Positions 11,065 to 22,794 of a DNA stretch of 64,000 bases are shown piece after piece (the first letter of the stretch is position 1; each line of letters opens with the position of its first letter). The stretch is from Eulemur rufifrons. Taxonomy: Eukaryota; Chordata; Mammalia; Primates; Lemuridae. Location of the stretch: assembly GCF_041146395.1 (NCBI RefSeq), contig NC_091010.1, positions 50,488,001 to 50,552,000 of the forward strand. The letters run 5' to 3'. A model generated the notes under the pieces. The model was not told where the DNA came from. It saw only the letters and a list, made by a program, of their open reading frames with translations, and did no database searches. The position numbers and the translations under genes were made by a program.

Positions 11065-11270
11065 ATGCCAGTAAGCCTCCCTGCCCTGTGCTAAGCATTT
11101 TTTTTTTTTTTTTTTTGCCTGCATCCACTGGAGACACAGATGAGATTGATGCAGTTGTTGTTTCCATTTTACAGAGGAGGGAATTAAATTTGCGCAACAG
11201 TTCACAGAGGAGGGAAAAGTAAACTTGCCCAGGAGGTTATAGCTAAGAAAGACTAGAGCTGTGATTATAA
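11065..11270 (-). mobile_element. MIR SINE, antisense, with T-run expansion
   Basis: 'gtttccattttacagaggag', a degraded 'aacttgcccaggaggttata' and 'ctgtgctaagca' give the reverse MIR order. A T-run at 11099-11116 interrupts the tail and may be a small retroinsert or slippage expansion. Confidence 0.65.
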
Positions 11271-11429
11271 ACCAGAGTTTGGGTGGTTAAACTTCACTGG
11301 GTCTGCTCTTCTGGGCCATCTAAGATTCAAGTAAGAGAGAGTAGATCTTTTGGCCCAGACAATTCCCCAGCCCAGTGGACTAGAGAAGGCTTATGTGGGG
11401 TGATATCTAGTAGAAAAATATACTGATTA

Positions 11430-11516
11430 AGAGATCCAACTCTTGAACAAATCAGATTTGTGAATCTAAGCTCACTCACATTGCTGTGTGATCCAGAGCA
11501 ACTTACTTAACTTCTC
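11430..11516 (+). mobile_element. MIR SINE, 5' half, split by L1
   Basis: 'gctgtgtgatccagagcaac' and 'ttacttaacttctctaagcc' are the MIR core. The sequence resumes at 13101 after a 1.55-kb L1 insertion that duplicated the target. Confidence 0.8.
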
Positions 11517-11531
11517 TAAGCCCCAGTTCTT

Positions 11532-13085
11532 TATTTTTTATTTATTTATTTATTTATTTATTTTTTTCATCTTGTTATGGGGGATACAGAATTGCAGGTT
11601 ACATATGTTGCTCCTGTACCGCCTTCCCCCCAAGTCAGAGCTCCAGGCGTGTCTGTGCCCCAGGTCGTGCGCGTTGCACCCATCATGTAGGTATATATTC
11701 CTCCCTTCCCCACCCCCCGCTTCCCGAGTCAGCACCTTCAAGTGTTACCATTCCCCAAACGGTGTGCAATGCACTCATTGTGTAGGCATACCCCCCTCCC
11801 CTCCCCCACCCCCCACCTCAGTCTGATATCCAATTGGTGTCGTTCCCAGATTTGTATTTAGGTGATGATCAGGGAAACCAATTTTCTGGTGAGTACATGT
11901 GATGCTTGTTTTTCCATTCTTGGGATACTTCACTTAATATAATGGGTTCCAACTCTCTCCAGGAGAACCATAGAGATGTCGTATATTCATCATTCCTTAT
12001 AGCTGAGTAATATTCCATGGTACACATATACCACAGCTTACTAATCCAATCATGTATTGATGGGCATTTGGGTTGTTTCCACATCTTTGCTATTGTGAAT
12101 TGTGCTGCTATAAACATTTGGGTACTTGTGTCTTTGTTAAGGAATGACCTTTTTTCCTTTGGGTATATGCCCAGTAATGGGATTGCTGGGTCAAATGGCA
12201 GGTCTACTTGAATCTGTTTAAGATACCTCCATAATGCTTTCCACAGGGGTTGCACTAGTTTGCAGTCCCACCAGCAGTGTATTAGTGTTCCTGTCTCTCC
12301 ACACCCACGCCAACATGTGTTGTTTTGGGTTTTTTTGATAAAGGCCATTCTCATTGGAGTTAAGTGATATCTCATTGTGGTTTTGATTTGCATTTCTCTG
12401 ATGATTAGGGATGTTGAGCATTTTTTCATATGTTTGTTAGCCATTCTTATATCTTCTTTCGAGAAGTTTCTATTCATGTCCTTTGCCCACTTTTTGATAG
12501 GGTTGCTTGATTTTTTCTTGCTGATTTTCCTGAGTTCTAAATAGATTCTTGTTATCAGTCCTTTATCTGATGTGTAGTATGCAAAAATTTTTTCCCATTC
12601 TGTAGGTGGTCTGTTTATTCTCTGGACTATTTCTTTGGCTGTGCAGAAGCTTTTTAATTTAATCATGTCCCATTCATTTATTTTTGTTGCTGCTGTGATT
12701 GCCTTGGGGGTCTTCTTCATAAATTCTTTGCCTAGGCCAATGTCTGTAAGAGTCTTTCCTACATTTTCTTCTAGAATTCTGATTGTATCACGCCTAAGGT
12801 TTAAGTCTGTTATCCACCGTGATTTGATTTTTGTGAGAGGTGAAAGCTGGGGGTCCTGTTTCAGTCTTCTACAAGTGGCTAACCAATTCTCCCAGCACCA
12901 TTTATTGAATAGGGATTCTTGTCCCCAGAGTATATTCTTTCCTGCTTTGTCAAAAATTAGGTGACTATATGAGGATGGTTCTATATTTGGATTTTCTGTT
13001 GTGTTCCACTGGTCTGTGTCCCTGAACTTGTGCCAATACCAGGCTGTTTTAAGAACCACGGCCTTGTAGTATAGTTTGAGGTCTG
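11532..13085 (-). mobile_element. Young LINE-1, antisense, 5'-truncated, 15-bp target duplication
   Basis: This 1554-bp insertion is bounded by perfect 15-bp direct repeats TAAGCCCCAGTTCTT at 11517-11531 and 13086-13100. The 3' end has a (TTTA)n/T-rich tail. The 3' UTR on the minus strand is G-rich, with C-blocks on the plus strand near 11620, 11705-11722 and 11790-11817, and it repeats a roughly 90-bp pattern. The ORF2 tail is intact. The perfect duplication and open frame point to a comparatively recent, lineage-specific event. The 5' truncation removes the endonuclease and reverse transcriptase, so it cannot move by itself. Confidence 0.95.
11869..13085 (-). pseudogene. L1 ORF2 C-terminal fragment (about 400 codons open)
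   Basis: The minus frame is open from the 5' truncation point at 13085 to the stop near 11869. It reads the C-terminal third of the L1 ORF2 protein. The landmarks are the block [12 protein letters not shown], the block [15 protein letters not shown], and the C-terminal Cys/His knuckle [18 protein letters not shown] (C-x3-C-x7-H-x4-C). The final block contains YYSAIRNDE. The apurinic endonuclease and reverse transcriptase domains are missing, and no promoter is left, so I treat it as a non-functional fragment of a mobile element, not a host gene. The lack of frameshifts is the main sign of youth. Confidence 0.93.
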
Positions 13086-13100
13086 TAAGCCCCAGTTCTT

Positions 13101-13218
13101 GATTTGTAAAATATAGATAGCGGTGGTACCTTTCACATGAGTTTTCTTGTGTAGCTTAAGCAAGACCATCTTTATCAAGCACATAGCTCAATGTTTACAC
13201 TTAGTAAATGTTAGCTGA
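13101..13218 (+). mobile_element. MIR SINE, 3' half, split by L1
   Basis: Continues the MIR of 11430-11516: 'gatttgtaaaatatagatag' through 'aagcacatagctcaatg' to 'agtaaatgttagctgat'. Confidence 0.8.
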
Positions 13219-13429
13219 TATTACCATAGTATTGTACTTTAGATTTAAATTGTGAAAGGGCCTCCAAAATACATAAGTAGCTTATAAGTGGCTTAGTATA
13301 ACTCAGCATTTCATATGTGAACTCACTTTCAGGAATAATTACATGGACCCATCCATTCTTAGAGCAGTCACTCACTGTCCTTCTATGGTGCCCAGCCATT
13401 AATTACTGTGCCCATAAGATAGGTTTCTG

Positions 13430-13930
13430 TGATGACCCCTGTATCCATTAGCATTTTCTGTATAACAGACCACTCCACAACTTAGTGGCTTAAAACAATA
13501 ATCATTGATTAGGTTGTGATTCTGTCGGTTGGCTGGGTTCAGGTGGCCTGTTCTTCTATTTGGCTTTCCTGGGCTCACTAATGCTTTTGCAGCCAGCTGG
13601 GATGTGGGCCGGGAGCTGGTTGATCTAGATGGTATCACTCACATGTACAGTGGTTGTTGCTGGCAATCGGTTGGGGGGTGGCAGAAGTGACTGAACCATA
13701 TGTCTCCATCAGGCTAGCTCATGGTGACAACCTCAGGTTTTCTAAGTTTATTCTCATGATGATAACCTCAGGTTTTCTAAGAGCAGCAGGAAAGGGCAAG
13801 CCCCAATGTGCAAGTACTTTTTGAGTCTCCATGTATGTCATGTTTGCTAACATCCCACTGGCCAAAGCAAGTCACATGGCCACGCCCAGAAAAAATGCAG
13901 GCGATGACCCTCCAGCGTCACAGATACAAG
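13430..13930 (-). mobile_element. Probable LTR-type repeat (MaLR/ERVL-like), antisense
   Basis: Starts with 'tgtatccattagcattttct', then 'cttagtggcttaaaacaata' and, near the far end, 'ccaaagcaagtcacatggcc'. These are features of ancient MLT-type LTR consensuses in reverse. A short internal repeat, 'cctcaggttttctaag', occurs at about 13731 and 13767. No viral coding sequence is present. Family assignment is tentative. Confidence 0.45.
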
Positions 13931-14022
13931 ACGCTATTATAGCAACGGTATAGCACAGTCTCCTTTCTTTGGGGAGTCTGAGTGGAAACACTTTGCATTC
14001 AAGTGGTACGAGATTTCTTTTT

Positions 14023-14069
14023 TTTTAAATTTTATTTTTATTTTTAATTGACACATAGTAATTGTACCA
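14023..14069 (-). mobile_element. Very short antisense L1 3' end with target duplication
   Basis: 'tttttaattgacacatagta' is the antisense L1 3' end. It is flanked by AGATTTCTTTTTT at 14011-14023 and 14070-14082, so the insert is only about 45-50 bp. Confidence 0.7.
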
Positions 14070-14082
14070 AGATTTCTTTTTT

Positions 14083-15585
14083 CAATCCTTTGTTGGATAT
14101 GGTACTTCAGTATGCCTGGCATCTGGTCGCTATCCTTGGATTTTATTGCTGACACGTTTTTCTTTCCTTTAATCTTTTATTCCCTTTATTTGGGAAATTA
14201 TAGTTTGCTGCAGGACACAGTTCTTTTTATAGGGGAAACAGCTGTGATGTCATAACCAAGCACATTTCCTTAGGGATATGCATTTATCTCCATGCTCCAC
14301 CATCCATTTGTTCATTTCTATTTTGGGGCCTCTGATTTCATATTGAATCGGAGCAGATATGTGAACCCAAAATGTATTAGTTGATAAATTAATCTATAAA
14401 AATGTTAAAATTTACTGTTTTCTTTTGAATTCTAGTTATTGAGCTATACTAGGGGAAGGAAAGTTAAAAAATAATTATTTCGTTTTCCTTCCATAAAGAT
14501 CAGTCTGAATGAAGTTGCATGTAAGCAAGTGAGATGCAGAGCAATGTGAATTGCTGGTATCAGAAACTATTCAAGCTTTTCATAAGAGCAGTGTTTAAGC
14601 AGGACATCTTTTTTTTTTTCTTTTTGGTAAAAGAAAATAGCAATAATATGACTAGCAACTGAAAAAGGAAATAAATAGATTACTTAAGAGTCCAAACAAA
14701 ACATTTTCAATAAAGATTTTCTCAGTGGAACATTTAGGTTCTTATTGAATCTGTATACAATTATATCTTACTCCCTAAACAAAACAGATTTTCAGTGATA
14801 AATGTTTTTGGACAGCAGCAAGATTCAATTCAGTTCATTTCAAGATAAGGATTTATTTGTGAAATTAGAAGAAAATAGTTGCCAACAAGGACCCGGGGGA
14901 GTCCTATCTATCTTTAGCTCCTCTGTTGGTGTTTTACCCAGAAGCGTCTCAGAGATGAAGGTGCTTCTTACACGGATGAGAAAAATTGCAGGTGAAGCAG
15001 AAATTAATTTGTATTTATAGTCCAAACACCTACATGAATTCTTAATCTGCTTTTTTTTTTTATGATTTTAGGGGAATTTATAGAATCATTTAGATTGGAA
15101 GAAATCTCCAGTGGGTCATCAAGGTTCCTCTCCTTATAATGGCAGTGCTGATTTTATTATCCTTAAAGCAGCTCTGATAGATGGGTGTCAAGCCTGGCTC
15201 ATGTTTCATGCATTTAAAAATGTATATTCCCTACTCTGAGTGTATTTAATGTGTAGGAGACAGCCTGGGAGCTGCCTACAAGCCCGGGAGACCTTTTCTG
15301 AGTTCCTGACACACAGTCTCCTCTGGAACAGATGCCGAATGTGTAGCATATTAAGCATTATACTGACGCCATCAAACCCAGTTAGCTTTGGGTTTCTGAC
15401 AATTGGGGACATTTTCCTCCAATGCACGGAGGGGCCCAGTGCACTGTCTGTTCTGCGATGATGATAGATCATTCCCTCTTCCATCCTTTTGTCCTGCATC
15501 CCTCCAGAGACCTGCCCTCCCCCCCAGTTAAAATGGCCTGCTTGGAGATTGACTGTGAACCAAAAAGCATTTTGGGGTGTCTATA
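14083..15585. other. Intron, no named feature
   Basis: AT-rich, with T-runs near 14610 and 15052. I see no confident repeat or coding exon. Short frames on both strands at 14802-15025 mirror each other and have no support. Confidence 0.4.
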
Positions 15586-15589
15586 ATGT

Positions 15590-15960
15590 CTACAGAAGTT
15601 TGTGAGACACAAAGGAATATAAGACATGGTCCTTACCCACGAGAAATTTATGGTCTCTTTGAGAAGATTCCTGGGCTGTATTTGGGAAGCAATGAGATTG
15701 ATCTCTATGAGCAGTGTGTGGAAATCCAGACTGTTGCTTTGTGGTTGCATTTAGTGAACAATACACAATTACACCCAATCACGTTATACTGGCACTGACA
15801 ATGGCGAGTGCCTAATTGTGCAGAAGAACCACTGTCTCAGACGGTATATAATGAGGTATTTGTTGTTTAAAACAGCTGCAAGTACCAAAGGGATAAGGGC
15901 AGGGGAGATGAATAAGAACTGACTTCCTCAAGGACAAAGAAGATGTGTTTGGGCTGGGCC
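15590..15960 (-). mobile_element. L2 LINE 3' region, antisense
   Basis: 'agacatggtccttacccacg' and 'gaaatttatggtctctttga', then 'gacttcctcaaggacaaaga' and 'gggctgggcctggagg', follow reverse L2 order. Confidence 0.65.
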
Positions 15961-16009
15961 TGGAGGTGTTAAAATGACTCATCCAGTTATTGCCGAAAAC
16001 TCATGCCTT

Positions 16010-16165
16010 GAGGCAGGTTGGCGCAGCTGCTGAGAGCTTAGTTTTGAGTCTTGGTTTTACCAATGACTGACTTTGTGACCTCACCCTCCCAGAGCTCCGG
16101 TACTGGAAAGCAGTGAGGGGAACAGTAGCTGGTTTAGAGGGTCGCGGTGGGCACCAGATGAGTTA
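16010..16165 (+). mobile_element. MIR SINE, degraded
   Basis: 'gagcttagttttgagtcttg' and 'accaatgactgactttgtga' match the MIR 5' half. The 3' half is too diverged to follow. Confidence 0.5.
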
Positions 16166-16215
16166 AGGGATTTGAACTGTCTAGGACAGCTAGACACGCA
16201 GCACAGACACCCCCT

Positions 16216-16242
16216 GTGTGGTGGTGGTGGTGGTGTGGGTGT
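16216..16242. repeat. (GGT)n microsatellite
   Basis: About six GGT units within 'gtgtggtggtggtggtggtg'. Confidence 0.85.
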
Positions 16243-16544
16243 GGAAAAGGCACTGCGGAGGCACACGGGTGGGGTGAGGGGATGTTCTCTTGAAGGACGT
16301 ATATTTGGAAACCACTGAAAGGGGCATTTTGGGCAGAGGGAAGATGAAGAGTGAGAGTTCTGAGGCAGGGGAGAGCGTCTGCGTGCGGCAGCACATGTAT
16401 CGCTGGCTATTGGGTTTTGGGGAGCAACTTCGAATATATTTGGTGGAGATCAATTATAGGGTTTTAGAGAACAAACATAAGCTTTAAACTCGCTCCAGCA
16501 GACAACTACGGACTGATGGTGACAACGATGACAGCTCCCACAAT

Positions 16545-16770
16545 AGCAGTTAATACGTCTTGCATGCCTATTATGTTATATTATGTGTATCATTCGCACA
16601 GTAATTCTTACTATTTAGGTATTAGGCCAATTTTACAAATGAGGGGACTGAGGCTGAGAGTGATTAAGTAACGTGGTTAAGGCTGCTCAACTATCCAGGG
16701 GCAGAGCCGGGGGCTTAAACCCAAGCCGTGTGCTGTGAGCCGCGACTCCAGTGTCCTAGCCGAGGTCTGT
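16545..16770 (-). mobile_element. MIR SINE, antisense
   Basis: 'ttttacaaatgaggggactg', 'aggctgagagtgattaagta' and 'gcagagccgggggcttaaac' in reverse MIR order, covering most of the element. Confidence 0.8.
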
Positions 16771-17384
16771 TGGCCATCCAGGCCTGTGCTCTGCAGGATA
16801 TTAATCAGTCAGGGGTGTGATTCTGTGAATGTGATGACAAGGAAAGGCTGAGGCCAGGGCCTGGGGCTGAGGGAGAGGCTAAGGAACAGCTGTGACATGG
16901 GCCCACTGAGGATGTTGGCAGGGGCAGGCACTGGGGATGAGGAGAAAGGAGAAAATCCATGAGATCTTAACAAGACCAGCAGCGCAGGGGACTTGCCCAT
17001 TGAATGCCTGTGAAGGAGACAGGTGAGGAGGCAAAGGTGGCTTTCAGTTTGCCCCCTGGTCGGTGATGACTCCAAGGGTGACCAAGCCCATCTGTAGCCT
17101 TGGGGCCTGTGAACCCACAGCACACCCCTCCCTCCACTGCTGCCCCCATCACCCCCACCGCCGTCCAGGCTGCAACCTGGACTTAGGACTCTTTAATCCT
17201 TGATGAACAGAGGCCAAAACCAAAATAAAACAAAACAGGGAAAGAAAACCCATGTCACATAAAGGCTGCAAATGTTTTTTAGTCCAGTAACGTTTTCATC
17301 CCATTTCACTCTTCCTGATTTGTGTCTCTGGTGGGGATTGGCAGTTATGGGGAAAGAAATCTTTCCCCCATGATGTGTTCCAGC
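16771..17384. other. Intron, possible antisense L2 remnant
   Basis: The 16850-17080 part, with 'gatgaggagaaaggagaaaa' and 'ggtgatgactccaagggtga', has the purine-rich wording of antisense L2 ORF DNA, but is too diverged to be certain. The rest is unassigned. Confidence 0.35.
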
Positions 17385-17600
17385 TGGTTACTGTTGGTGT
17401 GTTGGAAAGCTGTTGATTTTTGCATGCTTATTTGTATCCAACCTATCATGATAAGTGACTTCTCAGGTAATTTTCTGGGGATTCTAGGTATATAATCATA
17501 CCTTCTTTAAGAAATGATTGTTTTCCTCTTCTTTCCAATAATTATTCCATTTGTTTTTGTTTCCTAACTTGTTGCTTTGTTTATAATATCAGTTATTTTA
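17385..17600 (-). mobile_element. LINE-1 ORF2 fragment, antisense
   Basis: 'ggttactgttggtgtgttgg', 'aaagctgttgatttttgcat' and 'aggtatataatcatacc' parallel the antisense L1 ORF2 stretch seen at 5040-5200. Confidence 0.75.
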
Positions 17601-18084
17601 AAAAATTAGTTGGAATAATTAAGTGCTGTTGGGTTTTTGAGCACTAGCAGGAAGGATGGGCTGGAAATCAGAGAGGCTAAAGGTAGAGGGAATGGCCAGC
17701 CAGCTATTGCAGCGGAATTGAATTGTGATGTCCAAAGAGATTGAAATGAAGGAAACTGAAGAGTCACAAAAGAAAATTGACCGGCTTTGTTACTGTGGGT
17801 AGGGTACAAAAGATGGCTTTCAGGCTTCCAGTCCAAAGTCCAGTCGCTAATTGACAGTCACCAGGAACTTGGCTAGGTTATTAATAGAATTTGAAGTTTA
17901 TTGCAATCTATTCACCTGAAAAGAGATGAAAGGATAGAAATTAATTAGAATTCTCAGTTTATAAAAACAGTTCCAGGAATGTGGATTCAAAAGAAATTAG
18001 CAGATATTTTAATTTTCTTCAATATCACCATCGTCTGACTCTTAATCTAGCTAGAGGCAAAATATCACAGAATAATTACAATTT
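17601..18084. other. Intron, no named feature
   Basis: A possible antisense L2 trace ('agctattgcagcggaattga') lies near 17700. Nothing else is recognised. Confidence 0.35.
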
Positions 18085-18260
18085 ATAAGTGTTTTTTCTA
18101 GTTGACAAAGCAATTTTACATGTATTGTCTCATTTGGTCTTCAGCAATTCTGCGAGATGGATGGTGATAGGAGGATTTAACATTTGTCTAGCAAGTTATA
18201 TTTTGCAAAACACTTCCACCTACACCACCTCATTTGGTGCTCACACTAATTTCTAAGGTA
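18085..18260 (-). mobile_element. MIR-type SINE remnants, antisense
   Basis: Two successive degraded tails: 'tgtattgtctcatttggtct' near 18122 and 'caccacctcatttggtgctc' near 18224. They may be two elements. Confidence 0.5.
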
Positions 18261-21200
18261 CAGTCAATACATTTATCTGATTGTGGCTCTCTAAACACAG
18301 ATTTTCTTTTCTGTCTTTGAAAATGAAATTCCCCACGCAGAATGCGCACCCTTGCCTTGTCCATGCTCCAAACCCCTCTTCATTTCTCAAAATCCTGTTC
18401 AGTTAGGACATTACCTTTGTCCCTTGCCCACAAGGACAGAGGTGGAGTGGAGAGGGGCTGAGCCACGTAGCTCAGGAATGGAGGATCCAGCCCGGTGGTC
18501 CTTGGGGACTGCATGTAGAGGAGAATTGAGAAGAAGTCCCCTTGCCAACGCTGGGGGTGACAGAAACTTTGGTGTGGCCTTATCCTCTTTGGCTGTTTCC
18601 AAAAGTGAAGACAGTGGAGAAGGGGGCTGTCGTGTGAGCATGGGCAGTGTTTAGAGGATGACATTTCATATGCAAACATACATAAGCACCCTGGGAGGCT
18701 CTATATATTCCGTGCTTAAATAAAGCCCCTTCCTTGGATTTTAGGAGAAGGAAGAGGAAAGCTCATTGGGTTGTCTGCAGGTCTTTCAGTGAAACATGTG
18801 TGACGTTGAATGGAACTCAGAGGACGGCCTCACAGAAGCCAAAGGAGGAGAGACTTTCAAGGAGAGGGAGGTCACCTCTGTTAGCATCTGCCAAGAGAAG
18901 CAGAACTGACGGAAGGATGTAGCCACAGGGAAGTCACCCACTGGTGCCCTGTGAGAGTCCAGTTCTGAGCGGTTGTTGGGGAGCAAGCCCGGCTGCCCAG
19001 GGCTCAGAAGGGCTGAGATGTGAAACAGCAGAGGCAGCAGACTTGGGTTACTTGAATGCGACATTTAGCTTTGAGAGATTGGAGGAAAAAACTGTAAAAA
19101 CACACATATAAAACACAAATACATTCTTGTTATAAAAGATTCAAAGAATTTGGAAACATATAGAATAAACCATGCAAAACCTCTGTCCCTTTTTGTCTCA
19201 GCCCCACTCCCCCCCGCGTGGTGGAATGACATATGCTCTTCCAGTCCCTGGTAAACATTTTAGAGAGAGGGGTGAGATTCATGATGAGGTCAGGCATGAG
19301 AGCCAAGAGAGGGCACAGAAGGAAGAGAGGAGGGTCAAGGCAGGCATGCGTGTTCATGCTGTGCGTGGGGATAGGGTGTGTGGTTCTGTGTGCATGGGTG
19401 TATGTCTACCTATGTTGACTCATGCACACACGCACACGCACTCACCAGGAGAGAGGGGGAAGAAAATCAGCTCCCCATCTGATGTGGACAGGAAGGCAGA
19501 GAGAGTTTAGGTAGCACCTATGTCTTGCACTGGAGGTTGGGTTCCTGGAAGGCGCTGTCTGTCTGTTCGGATCAGGACATCTGAGCGAGCGTGACTGAGG
19601 GAAGCTGGGGTACTGCAGAGAGAGATCTGAAGAGGCTGCTGAGGCAGTGCTATCCAGGTGTTCACGAGACATGAAAGTGAGAATCGCTGAGCAGGGGGGA
19701 GGAACAGATCAAGGTGCAGGGCTGGAGTTTGTAATGGCCCCGCTGTGTACAGTTCTGCACTGTCCTCCAGCCACCCTGGGTGGCCTGGGAGCTGAGCGGA
19801 AGAGACAGTTGGAGACGGTGCTGGGAGTGTGCACGGCAGGAGTGGCAGGGGCCAGGGTGAGGGTTGAAAGGGCTGTGGGGACACTCAGAGGTATTAGACT
19901 CGGGGTGAGGTAGGAGAGGCAGAGCAGTGAGCTCAGGAGGGGGCGGGTGGCTGCGTACAGTGGGAGGGTTGAACGATTGTAGGTTCAAAATGGTGAGTTC
20001 GGAGCCTGTATTCAGAGAGGGGGAATGTGGAGTCAGAGTGTTACAAAGCCAGCTCTTGAATTAATGACATTCATAGTCAACTGGCTGTGGAATTTCGGAT
20101 GTAATATGTCAACCAGATAAAAGCAAAAAAAGCCTGCCAGTGCCTACTGTGGCATATGAGTCCCTATCCCTCAAATTTGTTTATCAAAATGTCCTTGTTA
20201 TCTAAGGATCCCTTAGTGTCATTTCTGAAATCAATATGTATTTGGAGAAGCCTCCATTCGTCTTTGATATTGAATATTACAGTTGCTCTCTGACTTGTGA
20301 AATCCTTTCATTCTGCTAGGCCTGACACGACTTGACTTTCTCCTAAGACAAAAACAGCTCAAGGTGCATCTTCGTACCATACCTCGCTTTTGTTTTCATA
20401 AAAACCGATCTTTTCCTCTGTTGAGCCACCCATGTGACCCCTGCGCTCTGCATGCAATCACTACACTTTTTCATTTAAGGCTCCAGGCTTTGTCCGTTTT
20501 GGACAGGACACAAAACATAAACCTAATTCCCCCCCAGCTTTTCCTCTTCTGTCTGCTCCACAGAGTCCTGCTGTGCTCTCTCCCGGTCAGCCCGTCCTCC
20601 CCACTCGGGCGGGGTCTGCCCTGCACTGCAGTCCCCCCAGCTTCTGCGGCACATAATCGCGGTGGCGGTAAGGGATGGACAGATGGACAGAACATGAAGG
20701 GAGTTTTTCTAGGACTTTCGAAGTCAAGGATGTGAGAGTATCTGAGAGTAGGATGAGGAAGGGGGGTTTTGTGTACTGATGCGGATAAAGCATCCCCTTC
20801 ACGATGGTTGAGAGATACTAACAAAGTACTTAAGTTAGCCAGAAGGTGCTTGCTGGTCGTTTTCGTTGCCTGGAACGTCTCTCTGGGACTGGACCCCAGG
20901 GGTCTTGGTGTCAGTGGGGCTGTGCTGGAATCATCGCTTTCCAGTCAGAGTGGAATAAGAAGGGGGCATAAGAAGGGGGCAACCCCAGGACCGCTGAAAT
21001 AACAAGAGCGGGTCCTGTCATAGTCCACGGGGCAACAGACCCGTCACGAGACTGGCAACAAAAGGTCGGCTCCTTATGGTTGTTGCTTTTCACGGTACCT
21101 TCTCACCTCTGGTCTTCTTTTGGAAATAAATCTACTTTGCATTACAGAACTTAATACATGGTTTTCCACTTCCCTAAAATTTTATTAAGTGCTTTATGGA

Positions 21201-21384
21201 ACAATTTGCGTAAGGTCTAATTTTCCAAGTTGTCGGCTGTGCAGCATAATGACCTCATACTTTCTCATCTAGTTTCATGCCATTATTTATATAAAGAGGT
21301 GGTTGGTTTGCATTCAGATTAGGTGTATATGAAAACTGATCATGTTTTTTCTTCTGCAGTTTTAGATCTACAGCATCATTGTTG
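18261..21384. other. Intron, 3.1 kb, largely unassigned
   Basis: Overlapping frames on both strands around 18350-20820 reflect higher GC and low-complexity blocks, including GT/CA-rich sequence at 19370-19445. Part of 19085-19200 has wording of an old LINE 3' end. I find no splice-bounded exon. Confidence 0.35.
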
Positions 21385-21392
21385 CTCTATTT

Positions 21393-21713
21393 CAGTGCTG
21401 CCCAATAAAAATACAACGTAAGCCGTGTGTGTAATTTTAAATTTTCTAGTAGCCACAATAAGAAAATGTGAAAAGAATCAGTGAAATTAATTTTAATAAT
21501 ATATGTTGTTTAGCCCAATTTATCCAAAACAATATCATCTCAGCATGAAATGGATTTCGTTATTAATGTGATATTTTACATTCTTTTTTTGGTATTAAGT
21601 CTAAAATATCTGCAGTGTATTAATACTTAGAGCAAATATCAATTCAGAATGTCTACACTTCAAGTGCTTGATAGCCACATGTGGCCAGTGGCTACCATAC
21701 TGAACCAGTACAG
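21393..21713 (+). mobile_element. MER33-like hAT-Charlie element, full length
   Basis: The element runs from CAGTGCTGCCCAAT to a terminal 'accagtacag' and includes 'tttctagtagccacaataag' and 'agccacatgtggccagtggc'. It is 321 bp, close to the MER33 length I recall. Flanks CTCTATTT (21385-21392) and GTCTATTT (21714-21721) are an 8-bp target duplication with one mismatch, as expected for hAT transposition. No transposase is encoded. Confidence 0.88.
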
Positions 21714-21844
21714 GTCTATTTTTGCGGTCATGATTACTTGGGTACCAGTTTGGCTGCTAAGTTCTTTCTAATTTACTGGGAATGTTTGGTCTGAATGAGG
21801 GCACTCATGGGGGTGGCAGGGAATTGTTTAGTCATTTAATGAGA

Positions 21845-22080
21845 CATTCATTCATTTATTTTTCTTTTCATTCACTCATTCTCTCAACAAACACTGGGTA
21901 CCAGGTCTTACGCTTATTCTAGAAGTACAAAAAGACACAAGGAATAGTCCTTGTTTATGATGATGGCAGAGTCTAGCGGAAGAGGCAAGCATGCAAACGA
22001 ATGACTAACTATAGCACAGTGTGATAATAATAATGTACTATACTAGAAATATAGACAAAGTATTATGGGATTTACATGTA
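21845..22080 (-). mobile_element. L2 LINE 3' end, antisense
   Basis: 'cattcattcatttatttttc', 'caacaaacactgggtaccag' and 'gaatagtccttgtttatgat' are the reverse complement of the L2 3' tail. Confidence 0.7.
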
Positions 22081-22200
22081 GAAAAATTAAGTTAGAGACA
22101 TAGTTCATACCACACACTAAATTTTAAAAAATATCGTGAAAGTTCTAGAATAAACTATAAATGAATTTCTATATATTCTTTGGGGTAGGGAAAACCAGTT
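22081..22200 (+). mobile_element. LINE-1 fragment (part 1 of a split copy)
   Basis: 'gagacatagttcataccaca' and 'gtgaaagttctagaataaac' read as sense L1 ORF2. The sequence appears to resume at about 22795. Confidence 0.55.
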
Positions 22201-22214
22201 TTCTTTCTTTCTTT

Positions 22215-22790
22215 TTTAAATGTTAACTCAGAAAAATAGATGATAATAGAACACACACACCCTCTATTCACCCAGAATAACAAATGTTAATGTTTTGTCA
22301 CATTTGTTTCCTGTTTTTAAATAATGAAATATTAGATTTTCAGATTAGGTGAAGACTTCTTTGTCTTCAAAGTCTCATTTCTTTCCTGCCTTTCCCAGAT
22401 GCAACAACGATCATTAATTTGATGTGTATTCCTTCAGTATATTTTTGTACTTTTACTGAAAATGGATACATCTATAAACAATGTACAGAATTACTTGGTA
22501 CATTTTACATTTGCATCCATGGTATTATACTACATGCATTATTATTCATTTTCTTCTTTTTTTCCCCCACTCAGCATTATATTTTTGAGACCTGTCCATG
22601 TTGATACACATCAAAGATGTAGATAATTTCATTGAATAGCTATACTATATCCATTTTTAAAATTATGGACATTTAGGTGTATTTTCTTTTAAATTTTCAC
22701 TATTGCAAAAATGTTTCAGAGGCATCCCTGTACAATTTTTCTCATACACATATATGAGCATCTCTCTAGGGTATATGCCTAAAAGTAGGG
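22215..22790 (-). mobile_element. LINE-1 fragment, antisense, nested
   Basis: 'gagacctgtccatgttgata', 'tggacatttaggtgtatttt' and 'ctctctagggtatatgccta' follow old antisense L1 order. It lies between two sense L1 pieces, suggesting insertion into that copy. No target duplication was found. Confidence 0.65.
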
Positions 22791-22794
22791 GGAG

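Noticed and set aside
11869..13059. 396-residue minus protein as a host gene
   Set aside because: It reads L1 ORF2 C-terminus and sits between perfect target duplications; it is a transposon fragment.
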